The notes under the pieces were generated by a model. The model saw only the letters and a list, made by a program, of their open reading frames with translations, ran no database searches and was not told the DNA's origin. 64,000 nt of DNA. Source: Mesorhizobium sp. WSM4904 (GTDB lineage Bacteria; Pseudomonadota; Alphaproteobacteria; Rhizobiales; Rhizobiaceae). The stretch lies in NCBI RefSeq assembly GCF_029674545.1, contig NZ_CP121354.1, positions 5,465,001 to 5,529,000 of the forward strand. The letters run 5' to 3'. The translations under genes were made by a program, and so were the position numbers. Below, one piece after another: positions 1 through 8,450 of this stretch; the first letter of the stretch is position 1; each line of letters begins with the position of its first letter.

Positions 1-600
1 CCATCTCCACGGCCAGGATCTGGCGCCGCCCGTCCCAGTCGATGCCGACCGCGATCAGCACCGCCTGGCTCATGACGATGCCGGCCTCGCGCACCTTCTC
101 GTAGCGGGCATCGAGCACGAGGTAAGCAAAGGGCTCTTGAAGCGGGCGCTCGGCAAAGGCCTTCAGGCTTTCGTCCAGCCGTTTGTTGATGGCCGAGATC
201 GACGAGGCCGAGAAGGCATGCCCGCACAGCTCCCGGTGATCGCCTTGACCTTGCGGGTCGACACGCCTTGCACGTACATCTCGGCAAGCGTCGCCACCAA
301 GGCCCGCTCGGAGCGCTGGTAGCGCTCGAACAGCTCGGTGGAGAAGCGCCCCTGCCGGTCCTGCGGAACCCGCAGCTCCAGCTTGCCGACACGGGTGACA
401 AGCGTGCGGCCGTAATACCCAGAGCGATAGCCGAGCCGCTCCGGTGTCCGTTCGCTCTTCGAAGCGCCCAGCGCCTCGTCCATCTCGGCCTCGAGGACCT
501 CCTGCATCACTGCGCGGATCACTTCGTGCAGCCCATCCGGGTTCGAAAGCAGAATGTCTTTGACGGCAGCTATGGCGGATTTATCTTCGATCTTGGTCAT
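1..600 (-). pseudogene. IS256-family transposase, frameshifted and cut by the window edge
   Basis: This is the N-terminal third of a mutator-type (IS256) transposase, a DDE enzyme that moves its own element by cut-and-paste. The frame opens with ATG at 600 and runs about 122 residues through the N-terminal domain (YRSGYYGRTLVTRVG, LRVPQDRQG, EMYVQGVSTRKVKAIT). At 233-234 one base is missing compared with the family. The frame downstream continues the same protein as ELCGHAFSASSISAINKRLD and then YLVLDARYEKVRE, which holds the first catalytic aspartate, and stays open to base 1. The element is therefore probably dead, unless the base is a sequencing error or a programmed slip. The rest lies outside the window. 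The family is clear; which IS it belongs to is not. Confidence 0.85.
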
Positions 601-747
601 GGTGGCGTTCCTTCGCGGGAATCAGGTGACGTGAACAATCACCAGCCTGCCATGACCGCCCTCTCTCAGCGAATTTGCAGAACTCTCAGCACACTACCGC
701 CAGTCTTCAGCCTTCGTTGCAGAAATGCGCGAGGCGCTGACGCTGCC

Positions 748-805
748 AATCTCCCCCCTTGTGGGCCTTGTGGGGGAGATGTCCGGCAGGACAGAGGGGG
801 CGCGA
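748..805. repeat. Palindromic intergenic repeat, family A (single half)
   Basis: A run ATCTCCCCCC..GTGGGGGAGAT is followed by GTCCGGCAGGACAGAGGGGG. The same core recurs at 48550-48700 (split by an IS) and at 53501-53672. This copy holds only one half of the longer inverted structure. It lies between the broken transposase and the small gene at 824. Confidence 0.75.
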
Positions 806-823
806 AGAAACGCCACGAATGAT

Positions 824-1048
824 CTATGCTTTCATCAGAAGAGTGCCGTGGCCGAATTCGTCAGCCAGTTTCCTTATAAGCAGCTTCTCACGCGCCGTAA
901 GGCGCTTTTGGTCGACAAAACGCCAATTGCGCTCGTACAGCGCAAATGCTTCTTCCGCCGGGATCGGGCGCGCGCTATCGCGATTCCAGACGAGTGCCTG
1001 GAGCTGCGGGAACTCTGCGGGAACGATCGGCGCGATATGTGCGGTCAT
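824..1048 (-). CDS. Small conserved hypothetical protein (74 aa)
   Basis: I do not recognise a named family. The protein starts MTAHIAPIVPAEFPQLQALV; the frame is open further upstream, but the ATG at 1048 gives a compact soluble protein free of the low-complexity residues upstream. It contains the segments VWNRDSARPIPAEEAFALYE and WRFVDQKRLTAREKLLIRKL, mixed charged and hydrophobic residues that look like a real folded domain, with no signal peptide or membrane segment. It sits 47 bases behind the dihydroorotase gene on the same strand, so the two may be co-transcribed. No strong ribosome-binding site is visible before the chosen ATG. Function unknown. Confidence 0.6.
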   Translation of the reverse strand: MTAHIAPIVPAEFPQLQALVWNRDSARPIPAEEAFALYERNWRFVDQKRLTAREKLLIRKLADEFGHGTLLMKA

Positions 1049-1095
1049 GACGCGCTCAACATAGTGCAGAGCGCTTAAGAAATCCAACGCAGGCC

Positions 1096-2427
1096 CTAGG
1101 CTGCCAATGCCTCGGAAAACTCCACCGCCCTGCCCTGGCCGGGCATGGCGATCTCGCCTTCCCACATCACCCGGTTGCCGCGCAGGATGGTGCCGACCGG
1201 CCAGCCGATGACCTCCCTGCCGTCATAGGGCGTCCAGCCGGCCCTGGAGCCTGCCTGGGCGTTGGTGATGGTCTCGCGCCGCTTGAGATCGACGACGGTG
1301 AAATCGGCATCGTAGCCGGCGGCGATGCGGCCCTTTCTCGCCATGCCGAAGATGCGCTGCGGGCCGTGGCTGGAGACGTCGACGAAGCGCTGCAGAGTGA
1401 GCCGGCCGGCGTTCACATGGTCGAGCATGATCGGCACCAGCGTCTGCACACCGGTCATGCCCGACGGCGAGGCCGGATAGGGCTTTGCCTTCTCGGCCAG
1501 GGTGTGCGGCGCATGGTCGGAGCCGAGCACATCGACAATGCCTTGCGAAATGCCGTGCCAGACGCCGTCGCGGTGACGCGCGGCCCGCACCGGCGGGTTC
1601 ATCTGGATCAGCGTGCCGAGCCGCGCATAATCGTCCGCCGAGAGCGTCAGATGATGCGGCGTCGCCTCGCAAGTGGCGACATCCTTATGCTGCTCGAGGA
1701 AGAGGATCTCCTCGGCCGTCGAAATGTGGAGCACGTGGATGCGTGCGCGTGCCTGTCTCGCAATGCGCACCAGGCGCTCAGTACAACGCAACGCCGCGAT
1801 CTCGTCGCGCCACACGGGATGGGACGAGGGATCGCCCTCGACACGGAGCCCAAGCCGCTCGCGCAGGCGGAACTCGTCCTCCGAGTGGAAAGCAGCTCGC
1901 CGCCGCGTGTTGCGCAGGATGGAAGCCACGCCTTCGTCGTCCTCGACCAGCAGGTCGCCGGTGGACGAGCCCATGAACACCTTGATGCCTGCCGCGCCCG
2001 GCAGCCGCTCCAGTTCGCCGACATCGCCGGCATTGTCGCGCGTGCCGCCGACCCAGAAAGCGAAGTCGCAATGCATGCGGCCGGTGGCGCGCCGCACCTT
2101 GTCGGCGAGGGCCGCTTCGCTGGTGGTGAGCGGATTGGTGTTGGGCATCTCGAAAACGGCGGTCACCCCTCCGAGCACCGCCGCGCGCGAGCCCGTCTCC
2201 AGGTCCTCCTTGTGCTCCAGCCCCGGCTCGCGGAAATGCACCTGGCTATCGACGACGCCCGGCAGGATGTGCAGGCCGCGGCAGTCGATCGACTCGCCGG
2301 CGGAGGCCTGGCCTAAATCGCCGATAGCGGCAATGCGCCCTGCCCTCACGCCGACGTCGCGCAGACCTTCGCCGTCATGGTTGACCACCGTGCCGCCTGT
2401 CAGGATGAGGTCGAAGGTGGTTGCCAT
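1096..2427 (-). CDS. pyrC: Dihydroorotase-type amidohydrolase
   Basis: Class I dihydroorotase-like enzyme of the amidohydrolase superfamily (443 aa from ATG 2427; a TTG at 2439 would add four residues). Dihydroorotase closes carbamoyl-aspartate to dihydroorotate in pyrimidine synthesis. Visible active-site positions are H64 in QVHFREPG, K149 in GIKVFMG, H181 in FHSEDE, H234 in HVLHIS, N277 in QMNPP and D304 in GSDHAPH. The usual HxH pair is QVH here: the first metal-binding histidine is replaced by Q62. I recall the same variant in other rhizobial proteins annotated as dihydroorotase, so it may define a subgroup rather than a dead enzyme. The gene is divergent from ygfZ with a 77-base gap. 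An allantoinase- or hydantoinase-like activity is the alternative. Confidence 0.85.
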   Translation of the reverse strand: MATTFDLILTGGTVVNHDGEGLRDVGVRAGRIAAIGDLGQASAGESIDCRGLHILPGVVDSQVHFREPGLEHKEDLETGSRAAVLGGVTAVFEMPNTNPLTTSEAALADKVRRATGRMHCDFAFWVGGTRDNAGDVGELERLPGAAGIKVFMGSSTGDLLVEDDEGVASILRNTRRRAAFHSEDEFRLRERLGLRVEGDPSSHPVWRDEIAALRCTERLVRIARQARARIHVLHISTAEEILFLEQHKDVATCEATPHHLTLSADDYARLGTLIQMNPPVRAARHRDGVWHGISQGIVDVLGSDHAPHTLAEKAKPYPASPSGMTGVQTLVPIMLDHVNAGRLTLQRFVDVSSHGPQRIFGMARKGRIAAGYDADFTVVDLKRRETITNAQAGSRAGWTPYDGREVIGWPVGTILRGNRVMWEGEIAMPGQGRAVEFSEALAA

Positions 2428-2504
2428 GAGCAGGTCCAATCTCTTGCCGGAGGAGTGCGGCCGGCTTACGTAATGGCCAACAATTTTGCAAGATCAGGCC
2501 GCTC

Positions 2505-3368
2505 ATGCCCTATGCCCTGCTGAAAGACCGCTCGCTCATTTCCGTGTCAGGCCCGGATGCCGAGCATTTTTTGCAGAACATCCTGACCACCGATCTCGAC
2601 GCGCTCGGCGCCGGCGAAGCGAAGCCAGGCGCGCTGCTGACCCCGCAGGGCAAGATCCTGTTCGATTTCCTGATATCGCGTGCCGGCGACAACGGCTTCC
2701 GGCTGGACTGCCGGTCTGACATCGCCGACGATCTTATGCGCCGGCTGACGCTTTACCGGCTAAGGGCAAAGGCCGAGATTGCCAAGCAGGATCAGGTGGT
2801 TGTCACGGTTGCGTGGGGCGATGATTCAACCGCCTCATTTTCTGATTCAACGGCGCTTGCCGACACTCGCTTTCGCGACGTTGCGGTCAAGCGCGCCTAT
2901 GGCGACGCGGCGCAGAACGGCGGCGATGCCGGCGCCTGGCAGGCGCTGCGCATAGGCAACGGCATCGCCGAAAGCGGGTCCGATTACCAGCTCGGCGATG
3001 CCTTCCCACATGACGTGCTGCTCGACGAGACCGGCGGCATCGGCTTCAAGAAGGGCTGCTATGTCGGACAGGAAGTGGTCTCGCGCATGCAGCATCGCGG
3101 CACCGCGCGACGCCGCGTGCTGATCGCCGCTGCCGCCGGCTCGCTGCCCCCGACCGGCACCGAGGTGACCGTCAATGGCCGGCCCGTCGGCACCCTGGGT
3201 TCGGTAAGCGGCGGACGCGGCCTCGCCATCGCCCGCATCGACCGCGTCAAGGCGGCGCTTGATGCCTGCGACGCGATCATGGCCGGCGAGACAGCAATCA
3301 TGCTCGCCATCCCGGCCTGGGCGAAGTTCTCCTTCCCGCAGGACGCAGCCAGCGCGGAGGAGGCCTGA
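2505..3368 (+). CDS. ygfZ: YgfZ/GcvT-family folate-binding protein
   Basis: A 287-aa cytoplasmic protein of the YgfZ (COG0354) family. These bind tetrahydrofolate and support assembly or repair of certain iron-sulfur enzymes. The signature KGCYVGQE lies at residues 183-190, with the conserved cysteine C185. The N-terminal part (ISVSGPDAEHFLQNILTTDL) is the usual GcvT-like fold, and the length is normal. The gene is divergent from dihydroorotase and its TGA overlaps the start of the HD hydrolase by one base, so the two plus-strand genes form a coupled pair. Confidence 0.92.
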   Translation: MPYALLKDRSLISVSGPDAEHFLQNILTTDLDALGAGEAKPGALLTPQGKILFDFLISRAGDNGFRLDCRSDIADDLMRRLTLYRLRAKAEIAKQDQVVVTVAWGDDSTASFSDSTALADTRFRDVAVKRAYGDAAQNGGDAGAWQALRIGNGIAESGSDYQLGDAFPHDVLLDETGGIGFKKGCYVGQEVVSRMQHRGTARRRVLIAAAAGSLPPTGTEVTVNGRPVGTLGSVSGGRGLAIARIDRVKAALDACDAIMAGETAIMLAIPAWAKFSFPQDAASAEEA

Positions 3369-4006
3369 TGGCAGCCGACAGGGCAGGCGCGCCCCCGCGC
3401 GCCTGGCAACGCATGCTCTCCGGCCGGCGGCTCGACCTGCTCGACCCTTCACCGCTCGACATCGAGATTGGCGATATCGCGCATGGGCTCGCCCGCGTCG
3501 CCCGCTGGAACGGCCAGACCAGCGGCGAGCACGCCTTCTCGGTCGCCCAGCATTCGCTCGTGGTCGAAGCGCTCTTCGGTGAGCTTTCCGCTGCAGCCTC
3601 GGCCGAGGCGCGGCTGGCGGCGCTGCTGCACGACGCGCCGGAATATGTCATCGGCGACATGATCTCGCCGTTCAAGTCGGTGATGGGCGGCTCCTACAAG
3701 GACTGCGAACTGAGGCTGCAGCGCGCCATCCATCTGCGCTTTTCGCTGCCGGCGGAGCTCAGCCCGGACCTGCTCAAGGACATCAAGCGCGCCGACCAGA
3801 TCGCCGCCTATTACGAGGCGACGCTACTTGCAGGCTTCTCGACGGCGGAGGCGACCGAATATTTCGGCCGGCCGCGCGGCTTTTCCGCCGACCGCTTCGA
3901 CTTCACGCCACGCTCGGTGACCTGGGCGCAAACGGCATTTCTGGAGCGTTTCGCGGCGCTAGAAGCTCATCGCCAGGCTTTTCTTGCTGTGAATTCCGTC
4001 AAGTAA
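3368..4006 (+). CDS. HD-domain hydrolase (YfbR-like)
   Basis: A 212-aa HD-superfamily phosphohydrolase. Metal-binding residues are visible as H62 (VAQHS), H88-D89 (LLHDAPEY) and D143 (KRADQIAAY), the pattern of YfbR-type 5'-deoxynucleotidases. Substrate specificity cannot be read from sequence. The start RAWQRMLSGRRLDLLDPSP is typical of rhizobial orthologues. Its ATG overlaps the ygfZ stop by one base, implying translational coupling. It may help in nucleotide-pool control, but that is inference. Confidence 0.88.
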   Translation: MAADRAGAPPRAWQRMLSGRRLDLLDPSPLDIEIGDIAHGLARVARWNGQTSGEHAFSVAQHSLVVEALFGELSAAASAEARLAALLHDAPEYVIGDMISPFKSVMGGSYKDCELRLQRAIHLRFSLPAELSPDLLKDIKRADQIAAYYEATLLAGFSTAEATEYFGRPRGFSADRFDFTPRSVTWAQTAFLERFAALEAHRQAFLAVNSVK

Positions 4007-4071
4007 AAGAACGCTAAATTAACCGGCGACCACGACAGTAATGTGTTCAGTCACGGTCAGCAGGCGCGCTC

Positions 4072-6210
4072 ATGCCCGTCGCCCATGTCAAGGCTGGTTC
4101 GGCAGCAGGCAAGCGGAAAGCAATCCGTATTGGCCCGGCTCGACGGATAGCGGAAGAACTTCGCGCCCAGAACGAGCGTTTTTCGGCCGCCGTCGAGAAC
4201 ATGTCGCACGGCTTGTGCATGTTCGATGCCGAAGAGCGGATGATCATCTGCAACCGCAACTACATCGACCTCTTCCGTCTCGATGCCAAGGTGATGAAGC
4301 CCGGCATCCGCTTCTTCGACATCCTGCAGCACAGCGTCGATATCGGCATCGCCTCGCAAAGCGCCGAGGAACTCTACGCCGTCCGCAAGCCCTATATCGA
4401 CGGCGCGAAGCCCTCGACCTATGAGGAGACTCTGGCGGATGGGCGCATCATCGTCATCTCGCACCGGCCGCTGACTTCCGGCGGCTGGGTGTCGATCTAC
4501 GAGGACGTCACCGAGCAACGGCGCGCCGAAGAGGAGCTGAAGGAGCAGCACCGCCGCTTCGACGCCGCGCTCGGCAACATGTCGCAAGGCCTGCTGATGT
4601 ATGACGCCGACGGCAAGATGATCGTGCGCAATCAGCGTTTTCTGGAGCTCTATAAGGTCACCGCGGCCGATTTCCCGTTTGGAACGACGCATCGCGACGC
4701 GCTCGAACGATTGCTGGAGCTCGGCATCTACACCAAGATCGACGTCGACAGCGAAGTCGCCAAGACCGAAGCCTGCCTGCGGGCGGGGAAGATGCAGTCG
4801 ACTTATCGCTATCTTGCCGACGGCAGGACGTTTCTGGTTGTCCGCCAGCCGACGAGCGGCGGCTGGGTGGTTACCTTCGACGATGTCACCGAACAGCACC
4901 GCACCGAAGAGCGCATGACCCATCTTGCGCACCACGACACGCTGACCAACCTGCCCAACCGCTCGATGTTCCGCGAGCGGCTCGACCAGGCGCTGGGCGA
5001 GCCCAAAGTCGCGCCGCTGGCGATCCTCTCGCTCGATCTCGACCGCTTCAAGGCGGTCAACGACACCTTCGGCCATCCGGCAGGCGACTGGCTGCTGAAA
5101 TGCGTGGCCGAGCGCCTGCGGCGCTGCCTGCGCAGCGAGAAGGACGTGGCGGCGCGTTTCGGCGGCGACGAATTCGCCGTCATCCAATCCGACGTCAGAG
5201 GCGCGGCCGATGCCGAAAAGCTTGCCAAACGCATCGTAGAGGTGATCGGCAAGCCCTATCGCGACAAGGGCCGCGAGATGCATGTCGGCGTCAGCCTCGG
5301 CATCGCGCTCTATCCCGGCGATGGGGAGGATGCCGACACGCTGCTCACCAACGCCGACTTGGCGCTCTACCGCGGCAAGAGCGAGGGCCGCAACATCTAT
5401 CGTTTCTTCGAGCCCGGCATGGACGCCATGGTGCGTGAACGACGTGCACTTGAAGCCGATCTCGAAGCCGCACTCCCGAGGCGCGAATTCGAGCTGGACT
5501 ACCAGCCGATCCTGGACATAGCGTCCGGCGACATCGTCGGCGCCGAAGCGCTGATGCGCTGGCGCTCGCCGTCGCGCGGGCTGGTGTCGCCGCAAGAGTT
5601 CATCGCGGCTGCCGAGGAGACCGGGCTGATCGTGCAGCTCGGCGATTGGGCGCTGCGCAAGGCCTGCAGCGCGGCGGCGGGCTGGCCGCGGGACGTGCGC
5701 ATGGCAGTCAATGTCTCGGCCGCCCAGATCAAGAGCGGCAGCTTCGCCCGAAGCGTGATCTCGGCGCTCGCCTTCTCCAGCCTGCCCGCAAGCCGGCTGG
5801 AACTCGAAATCACCGAAACGGTGATGATGGACGAGAGCGATACGGTGTTGAGGACGCTCGGGCAGCTGCGGGAACTCGGCGTCCGCATCGCGCTCGACGA
5901 TTTCGGCACCGGCTATTCCTCGCTCGGCTATCTGCGGCGCTTCCCGGTCGACAAGATCAAGATCGACCGCTCCTTCATCCACGACCTCGACAAGCGCGAC
6001 ACGGCGGCGGTCGTGCGGACGGTGATCGGGCTTGGGATAGAACTCGGCATCACCGTCACCGCCGAAGGCGTCGAGACCGAGGCGCAGCTCGACATGCTGC
6101 GCAAAGCCGGCTGCGGCGAGGCGCAAGGTTTTCTGATCGGCATGCCGGCCAAGGCCCCCGAGATGAGCCGGCTGCTGCGCTCACGGGAAAAACTGCGCCA
6201 ATCCGGCTGA
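4072..6210 (+). CDS. PAS-PAS-GGDEF-EAL cyclic-di-GMP signalling protein
   Basis: A 712-aa protein with two tandem PAS domains (about 35-150 and 160-275, each opening with a NMS(H/Q)GL motif), a GGDEF diguanylate cyclase domain (about 280-440, GGDEF at 364-368) and an EAL phosphodiesterase domain (about 455-705, E492-A-L494, with DDFGTGYSS and KIDRSF). No membrane segment is seen, so it is probably a cytoplasmic sensor. Both catalytic motifs look intact, so it could make and degrade c-di-GMP. The inhibitory site before GGDEF reads SEKD instead of RxxD, so product inhibition is probably lost. It follows the HD gene by 65 bases and may have its own promoter. A 689-codon open frame on the opposite strand is a coding shadow. 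Confidence 0.95.
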   Translation: MPVAHVKAGSAAGKRKAIRIGPARRIAEELRAQNERFSAAVENMSHGLCMFDAEERMIICNRNYIDLFRLDAKVMKPGIRFFDILQHSVDIGIASQSAEELYAVRKPYIDGAKPSTYEETLADGRIIVISHRPLTSGGWVSIYEDVTEQRRAEEELKEQHRRFDAALGNMSQGLLMYDADGKMIVRNQRFLELYKVTAADFPFGTTHRDALERLLELGIYTKIDVDSEVAKTEACLRAGKMQSTYRYLADGRTFLVVRQPTSGGWVVTFDDVTEQHRTEERMTHLAHHDTLTNLPNRSMFRERLDQALGEPKVAPLAILSLDLDRFKAVNDTFGHPAGDWLLKCVAERLRRCLRSEKDVAARFGGDEFAVIQSDVRGAADAEKLAKRIVEVIGKPYRDKGREMHVGVSLGIALYPGDGEDADTLLTNADLALYRGKSEGRNIYRFFEPGMDAMVRERRALEADLEAALPRREFELDYQPILDIASGDIVGAEALMRWRSPSRGLVSPQEFIAAAEETGLIVQLGDWALRKACSAAAGWPRDVRMAVNVSAAQIKSGSFARSVISALAFSSLPASRLELEITETVMMDESDTVLRTLGQLRELGVRIALDDFGTGYSSLGYLRRFPVDKIKIDRSFIHDLDKRDTAAVVRTVIGLGIELGITVTAEGVETEAQLDMLRKAGCGEAQGFLIGMPAKAPEMSRLLRSREKLRQSG

Positions 6211-6230
6211 CAGCCAGATGTTTCGGCCCG

Positions 6231-7148
6231 TCAGCGCAGCGTCTCGATGTACTTCTCGTGGAAGCTCACATAGCCGGGCTCGACGATCTTGAGATGCCGC
6301 TCGATCAGCCGGTGGAACGCCGGCAACTGGTGGAACGGCACGCCGGGATAGGCGTGATGCTCGGCATGGTAGGGCATGTTCCAGGCGAGCTTGCGGACGA
6401 ACCAGTTGGTCAGTGTCGTCCTGGTGTTTTCCAGCATGTTGGCGACGAAGGGGCAGCGGCCATGCTCGGCCAGCAGATAGAGCCTGAGGAAGGGCTGCCC
6501 AAGCAGTGCCGGCACGATCCAGACATAAAGCAGCACGCTTGCCTTGAACCAGACGGCAAGCACCAGAACCACGACGTACAAGGCGATCATCGCCCGCGCC
6601 TCGGCCTGCACTTTCGGCAAGCCCTTTGGCGGCACATAGCTGTCGCGGCAGCGGCCACTGGCATTGGCGTAGAGCGTCTTGAAATGCCCCCACCACACCG
6701 GCAGGCCCGAGACATGGACGATGTATTGCCGCAAGGTTTCCGGCTTCGGGAAAGCCAATTCCGGATCGTTCTCGGGATCCTGGGTGAAGCGGTGATGCGC
6801 GAAATGGAAGTAGCGGAACCAGTCGGCGGGCAGCGCGATCGCCAGGCTGCAGAGCCGCGCGACGGCATCGTTCAGCCATTGCGTCTCGAACGCCGTCCTG
6901 TGCACGGTCTCGTGCAGCAGCGTGAACAGGAACACGATCAATATGCCCTGCGGCAGCATCAGAACCGGCCAGAACGGCACCTTGGCCGCGATCAGCGCGC
7001 CGAGGACGACGATGGCGCCGAGATGGATGGCGAACTGGATGAGGCCCGGCCAGTCCGACTTGCCGGTCAGCCGCCCGCGCTCCTCATTGGTCAGCGAGGC
7101 GATGACGTCGCGGTGGTCGATGGTTTCGGTGCGGTCAATGGCGTTCAT
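6231..7148 (-). CDS. Membrane fatty-acid desaturase
   Basis: A 305-aa integral membrane di-iron desaturase. The three histidine boxes are present: HETVH at 79-83, HFAHH at 115-119 and HAEHH at 261-265. Hydrophobic segments lie around 38-76 and 186-216. The enzyme would insert a double bond in, or hydroxylate, an acyl chain or related lipid using O2; the substrate is not readable. It is transcribed divergently from a LysR regulator, and the gap holds a perfect 23-base palindrome, so the desaturase is the likely target of that regulator. No strong ribosome-binding site precedes the ATG. Confidence 0.92.
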   Translation of the reverse strand: MNAIDRTETIDHRDVIASLTNEERGRLTGKSDWPGLIQFAIHLGAIVVLGALIAAKVPFWPVLMLPQGILIVFLFTLLHETVHRTAFETQWLNDAVARLCSLAIALPADWFRYFHFAHHRFTQDPENDPELAFPKPETLRQYIVHVSGLPVWWGHFKTLYANASGRCRDSYVPPKGLPKVQAEARAMIALYVVVLVLAVWFKASVLLYVWIVPALLGQPFLRLYLLAEHGRCPFVANMLENTRTTLTNWFVRKLAWNMPYHAEHHAYPGVPFHQLPAFHRLIERHLKIVEPGYVSFHEKYIETLR

Positions 7149-7201
7149 GAGGCTACCGTACTGCAGAAAGAAACCTTTCGAAAAACGAGGAATTCTGCAA
7201 A

Positions 7202-7224
7202 ATAGATAAGTTTAACTTATCTAT
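7202..7224. promoter_or_regulatory. Perfect palindrome with LysR T-N11-A box
   Basis: Arms ATAGATAAGTT (7202-7212) and AACTTATCTAT (7214-7224) flank a single T. T7207 and A7219 are 11 bases apart, as in the classic LysR box. The site lies just before the LysR start and between the two divergent genes. Autoregulation plus control of the desaturase is the likely role. Confidence 0.75.
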
Positions 7225-7233
7225 GTGGTCGTC

Positions 7234-8148
7234 ATGGTCGCACTTCCTTCCCTGCGCGGACTTCAGGCCTTCGAGGCGGCGGCGCGCACGGGCAGCTTCG
7301 CCGCGGCGGCGGAAGAGCTGTCGGTTTCGGCGGCAGCCGTCAGCCAGCTCATTCGCACCGTCGAGGAGCAGATGGGCCGCAAGCTGTTCCACCGCGCCAA
7401 CCGCCGCGTCGTGCTCACCGAGGCCGGCGTCGAGATGCTGCCCAGGCTCACCATGGCCTTCCAGGAAATCGGCAGCGTCGCGCGCGATGTCGGCGGCGAT
7501 GCGTTCAGGCCGAGGCTCGTCATCTCGGTGCCGCCTTCGATGGCGATGGGCTGGCTTTCCGAGCGTCTCGCCGGCTTCGTCGCCAGCCACGGCGCCGCGG
7601 ACATTTCACTGAGAGGCGACGACGATCCGGTGCCGTTCGATCACGAGCTGATCGACATCCGGCTTTCCTACGGTCCGCACTATCGCGAGCACGCGACCGA
7701 GGAGATCATACAGGACGCCGTCTATCCCGTCTGTGCGCCAGGCCTTGCCGGCGCAATCAAGCCGGAAAGCCTCGCCGGCCTGCCCTTGATCCACACCGAC
7801 TGGGGACCGACCGGCGCCGCCTTTCCGTCCTGGCGCAACTGGTTCGAGGCGGCGGGCGTGGGAGCAGGCCGGGCGGCGCAGCGCGGCCTTTCCGCCAATT
7901 CGTCGCGGGCAGCACTCGACCTGGCTATTTCAGGGCTAGGTGTCGCGCTGGCACAGGGGATCTACTGTGCCCAGGCGCTGGAAGACGGCCGGCTGGTCCG
8001 ACCCGTGGCGCGAGCACTGGACCTGCGCCAGCCCTACTGCCTGACGATCCCCGAACGCAGCGCAAGGCGCGACGTGGTGGCGGCATTCCGCGAATGGCTG
8101 ATCGAGGAATGCCGGCGCGCGGTCAGGTCGCCGGCGCTGGTCGCCTAG
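7234..8148 (+). CDS. LysR-family transcriptional regulator (GcvA-like)
   Basis: A 304-aa LysR regulator. The N-terminal winged helix-turn-helix (LPSLRGLQAFEAAARTGSFA, then AAAAEELSVSAAAVSQLIRT) covers about residues 5-65, followed by the substrate-binding domain (about 92-290). I chose ATG 7234; a GTG at 7225 is in frame but lies against the palindrome. The LPSLRGLQAFEAAAR opening resembles the GcvA subgroup. It is divergent from the desaturase gene and probably controls it together with itself. The ligand is unknown. Confidence 0.9.
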   Translation: MVALPSLRGLQAFEAAARTGSFAAAAEELSVSAAAVSQLIRTVEEQMGRKLFHRANRRVVLTEAGVEMLPRLTMAFQEIGSVARDVGGDAFRPRLVISVPPSMAMGWLSERLAGFVASHGAADISLRGDDDPVPFDHELIDIRLSYGPHYREHATEEIIQDAVYPVCAPGLAGAIKPESLAGLPLIHTDWGPTGAAFPSWRNWFEAAGVGAGRAAQRGLSANSSRAALDLAISGLGVALAQGIYCAQALEDGRLVRPVARALDLRQPYCLTIPERSARRDVVAAFREWLIEECRRAVRSPALVA

Positions 8149-8152
8149 CTGG

Positions 8153-8425
8153 TCAAAGATGACCGGCCAGTGCCGCGACCATGTCCTTGCTGGTCGCGAC
8201 CGGAACGATCTCGAACTCCACAAGGTCGGCCCATTCGACGACCCAGCGCTGCAGCAGCGTGACGTCATCGGCCTCGACCAGCAGAAAGCAGCGACTCATA
8301 TCGCCGGCGATCCAGCTGTGATGCACGGTAAGCTCGTCGGGTTTCAGCCGGCCTTTGTCGCGGAAGCGGCGGTAGATGTCCTTGCGGTCGCAACCGCTAA
8401 AATCCTCGATCACGAAGAACAGCAT
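8153..8425 (-). CDS. DUF3303 family protein
   Basis: A 90-aa protein matching the DUF3303 pattern: MLFFVIEDFSG, then HHSWIAGDMSRCFLLVEADD and LLQRWVVEWADLVEFEIVPV. The fold is probably a ferredoxin-like alpha/beta dimer, judging from strand-helix alternation. No catalytic residues are known. The 3' end lies 5 bases from the convergent LysR stop, and the upstream side is an inverted minisatellite (8451-8650), so its promoter is close to or inside that repeat. Confidence 0.82.
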   Translation of the reverse strand: MLFFVIEDFSGCDRKDIYRRFRDKGRLKPDELTVHHSWIAGDMSRCFLLVEADDVTLLQRWVVEWADLVEFEIVPVATSKDMVAALAGHL

Positions 8426-8450
8426 TCTTTTCCCTCAGGTTGAACGATCT

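Noticed and set aside
725..1078. Plus-strand frames over the small gene at 824-1048
   Set aside because: They begin in a repeat and read as Arg/Ser-rich shadow; the minus-strand frame looks like a real folded protein.
4057..6126. 689-codon open frame on the minus strand opposite the GGDEF-EAL gene
   Set aside because: It mirrors a gene with clear PAS, GGDEF and EAL motifs; its own translation is His/Arg/Asp/Ala-rich without domains, as expected of a shadow in GC-rich DNA.
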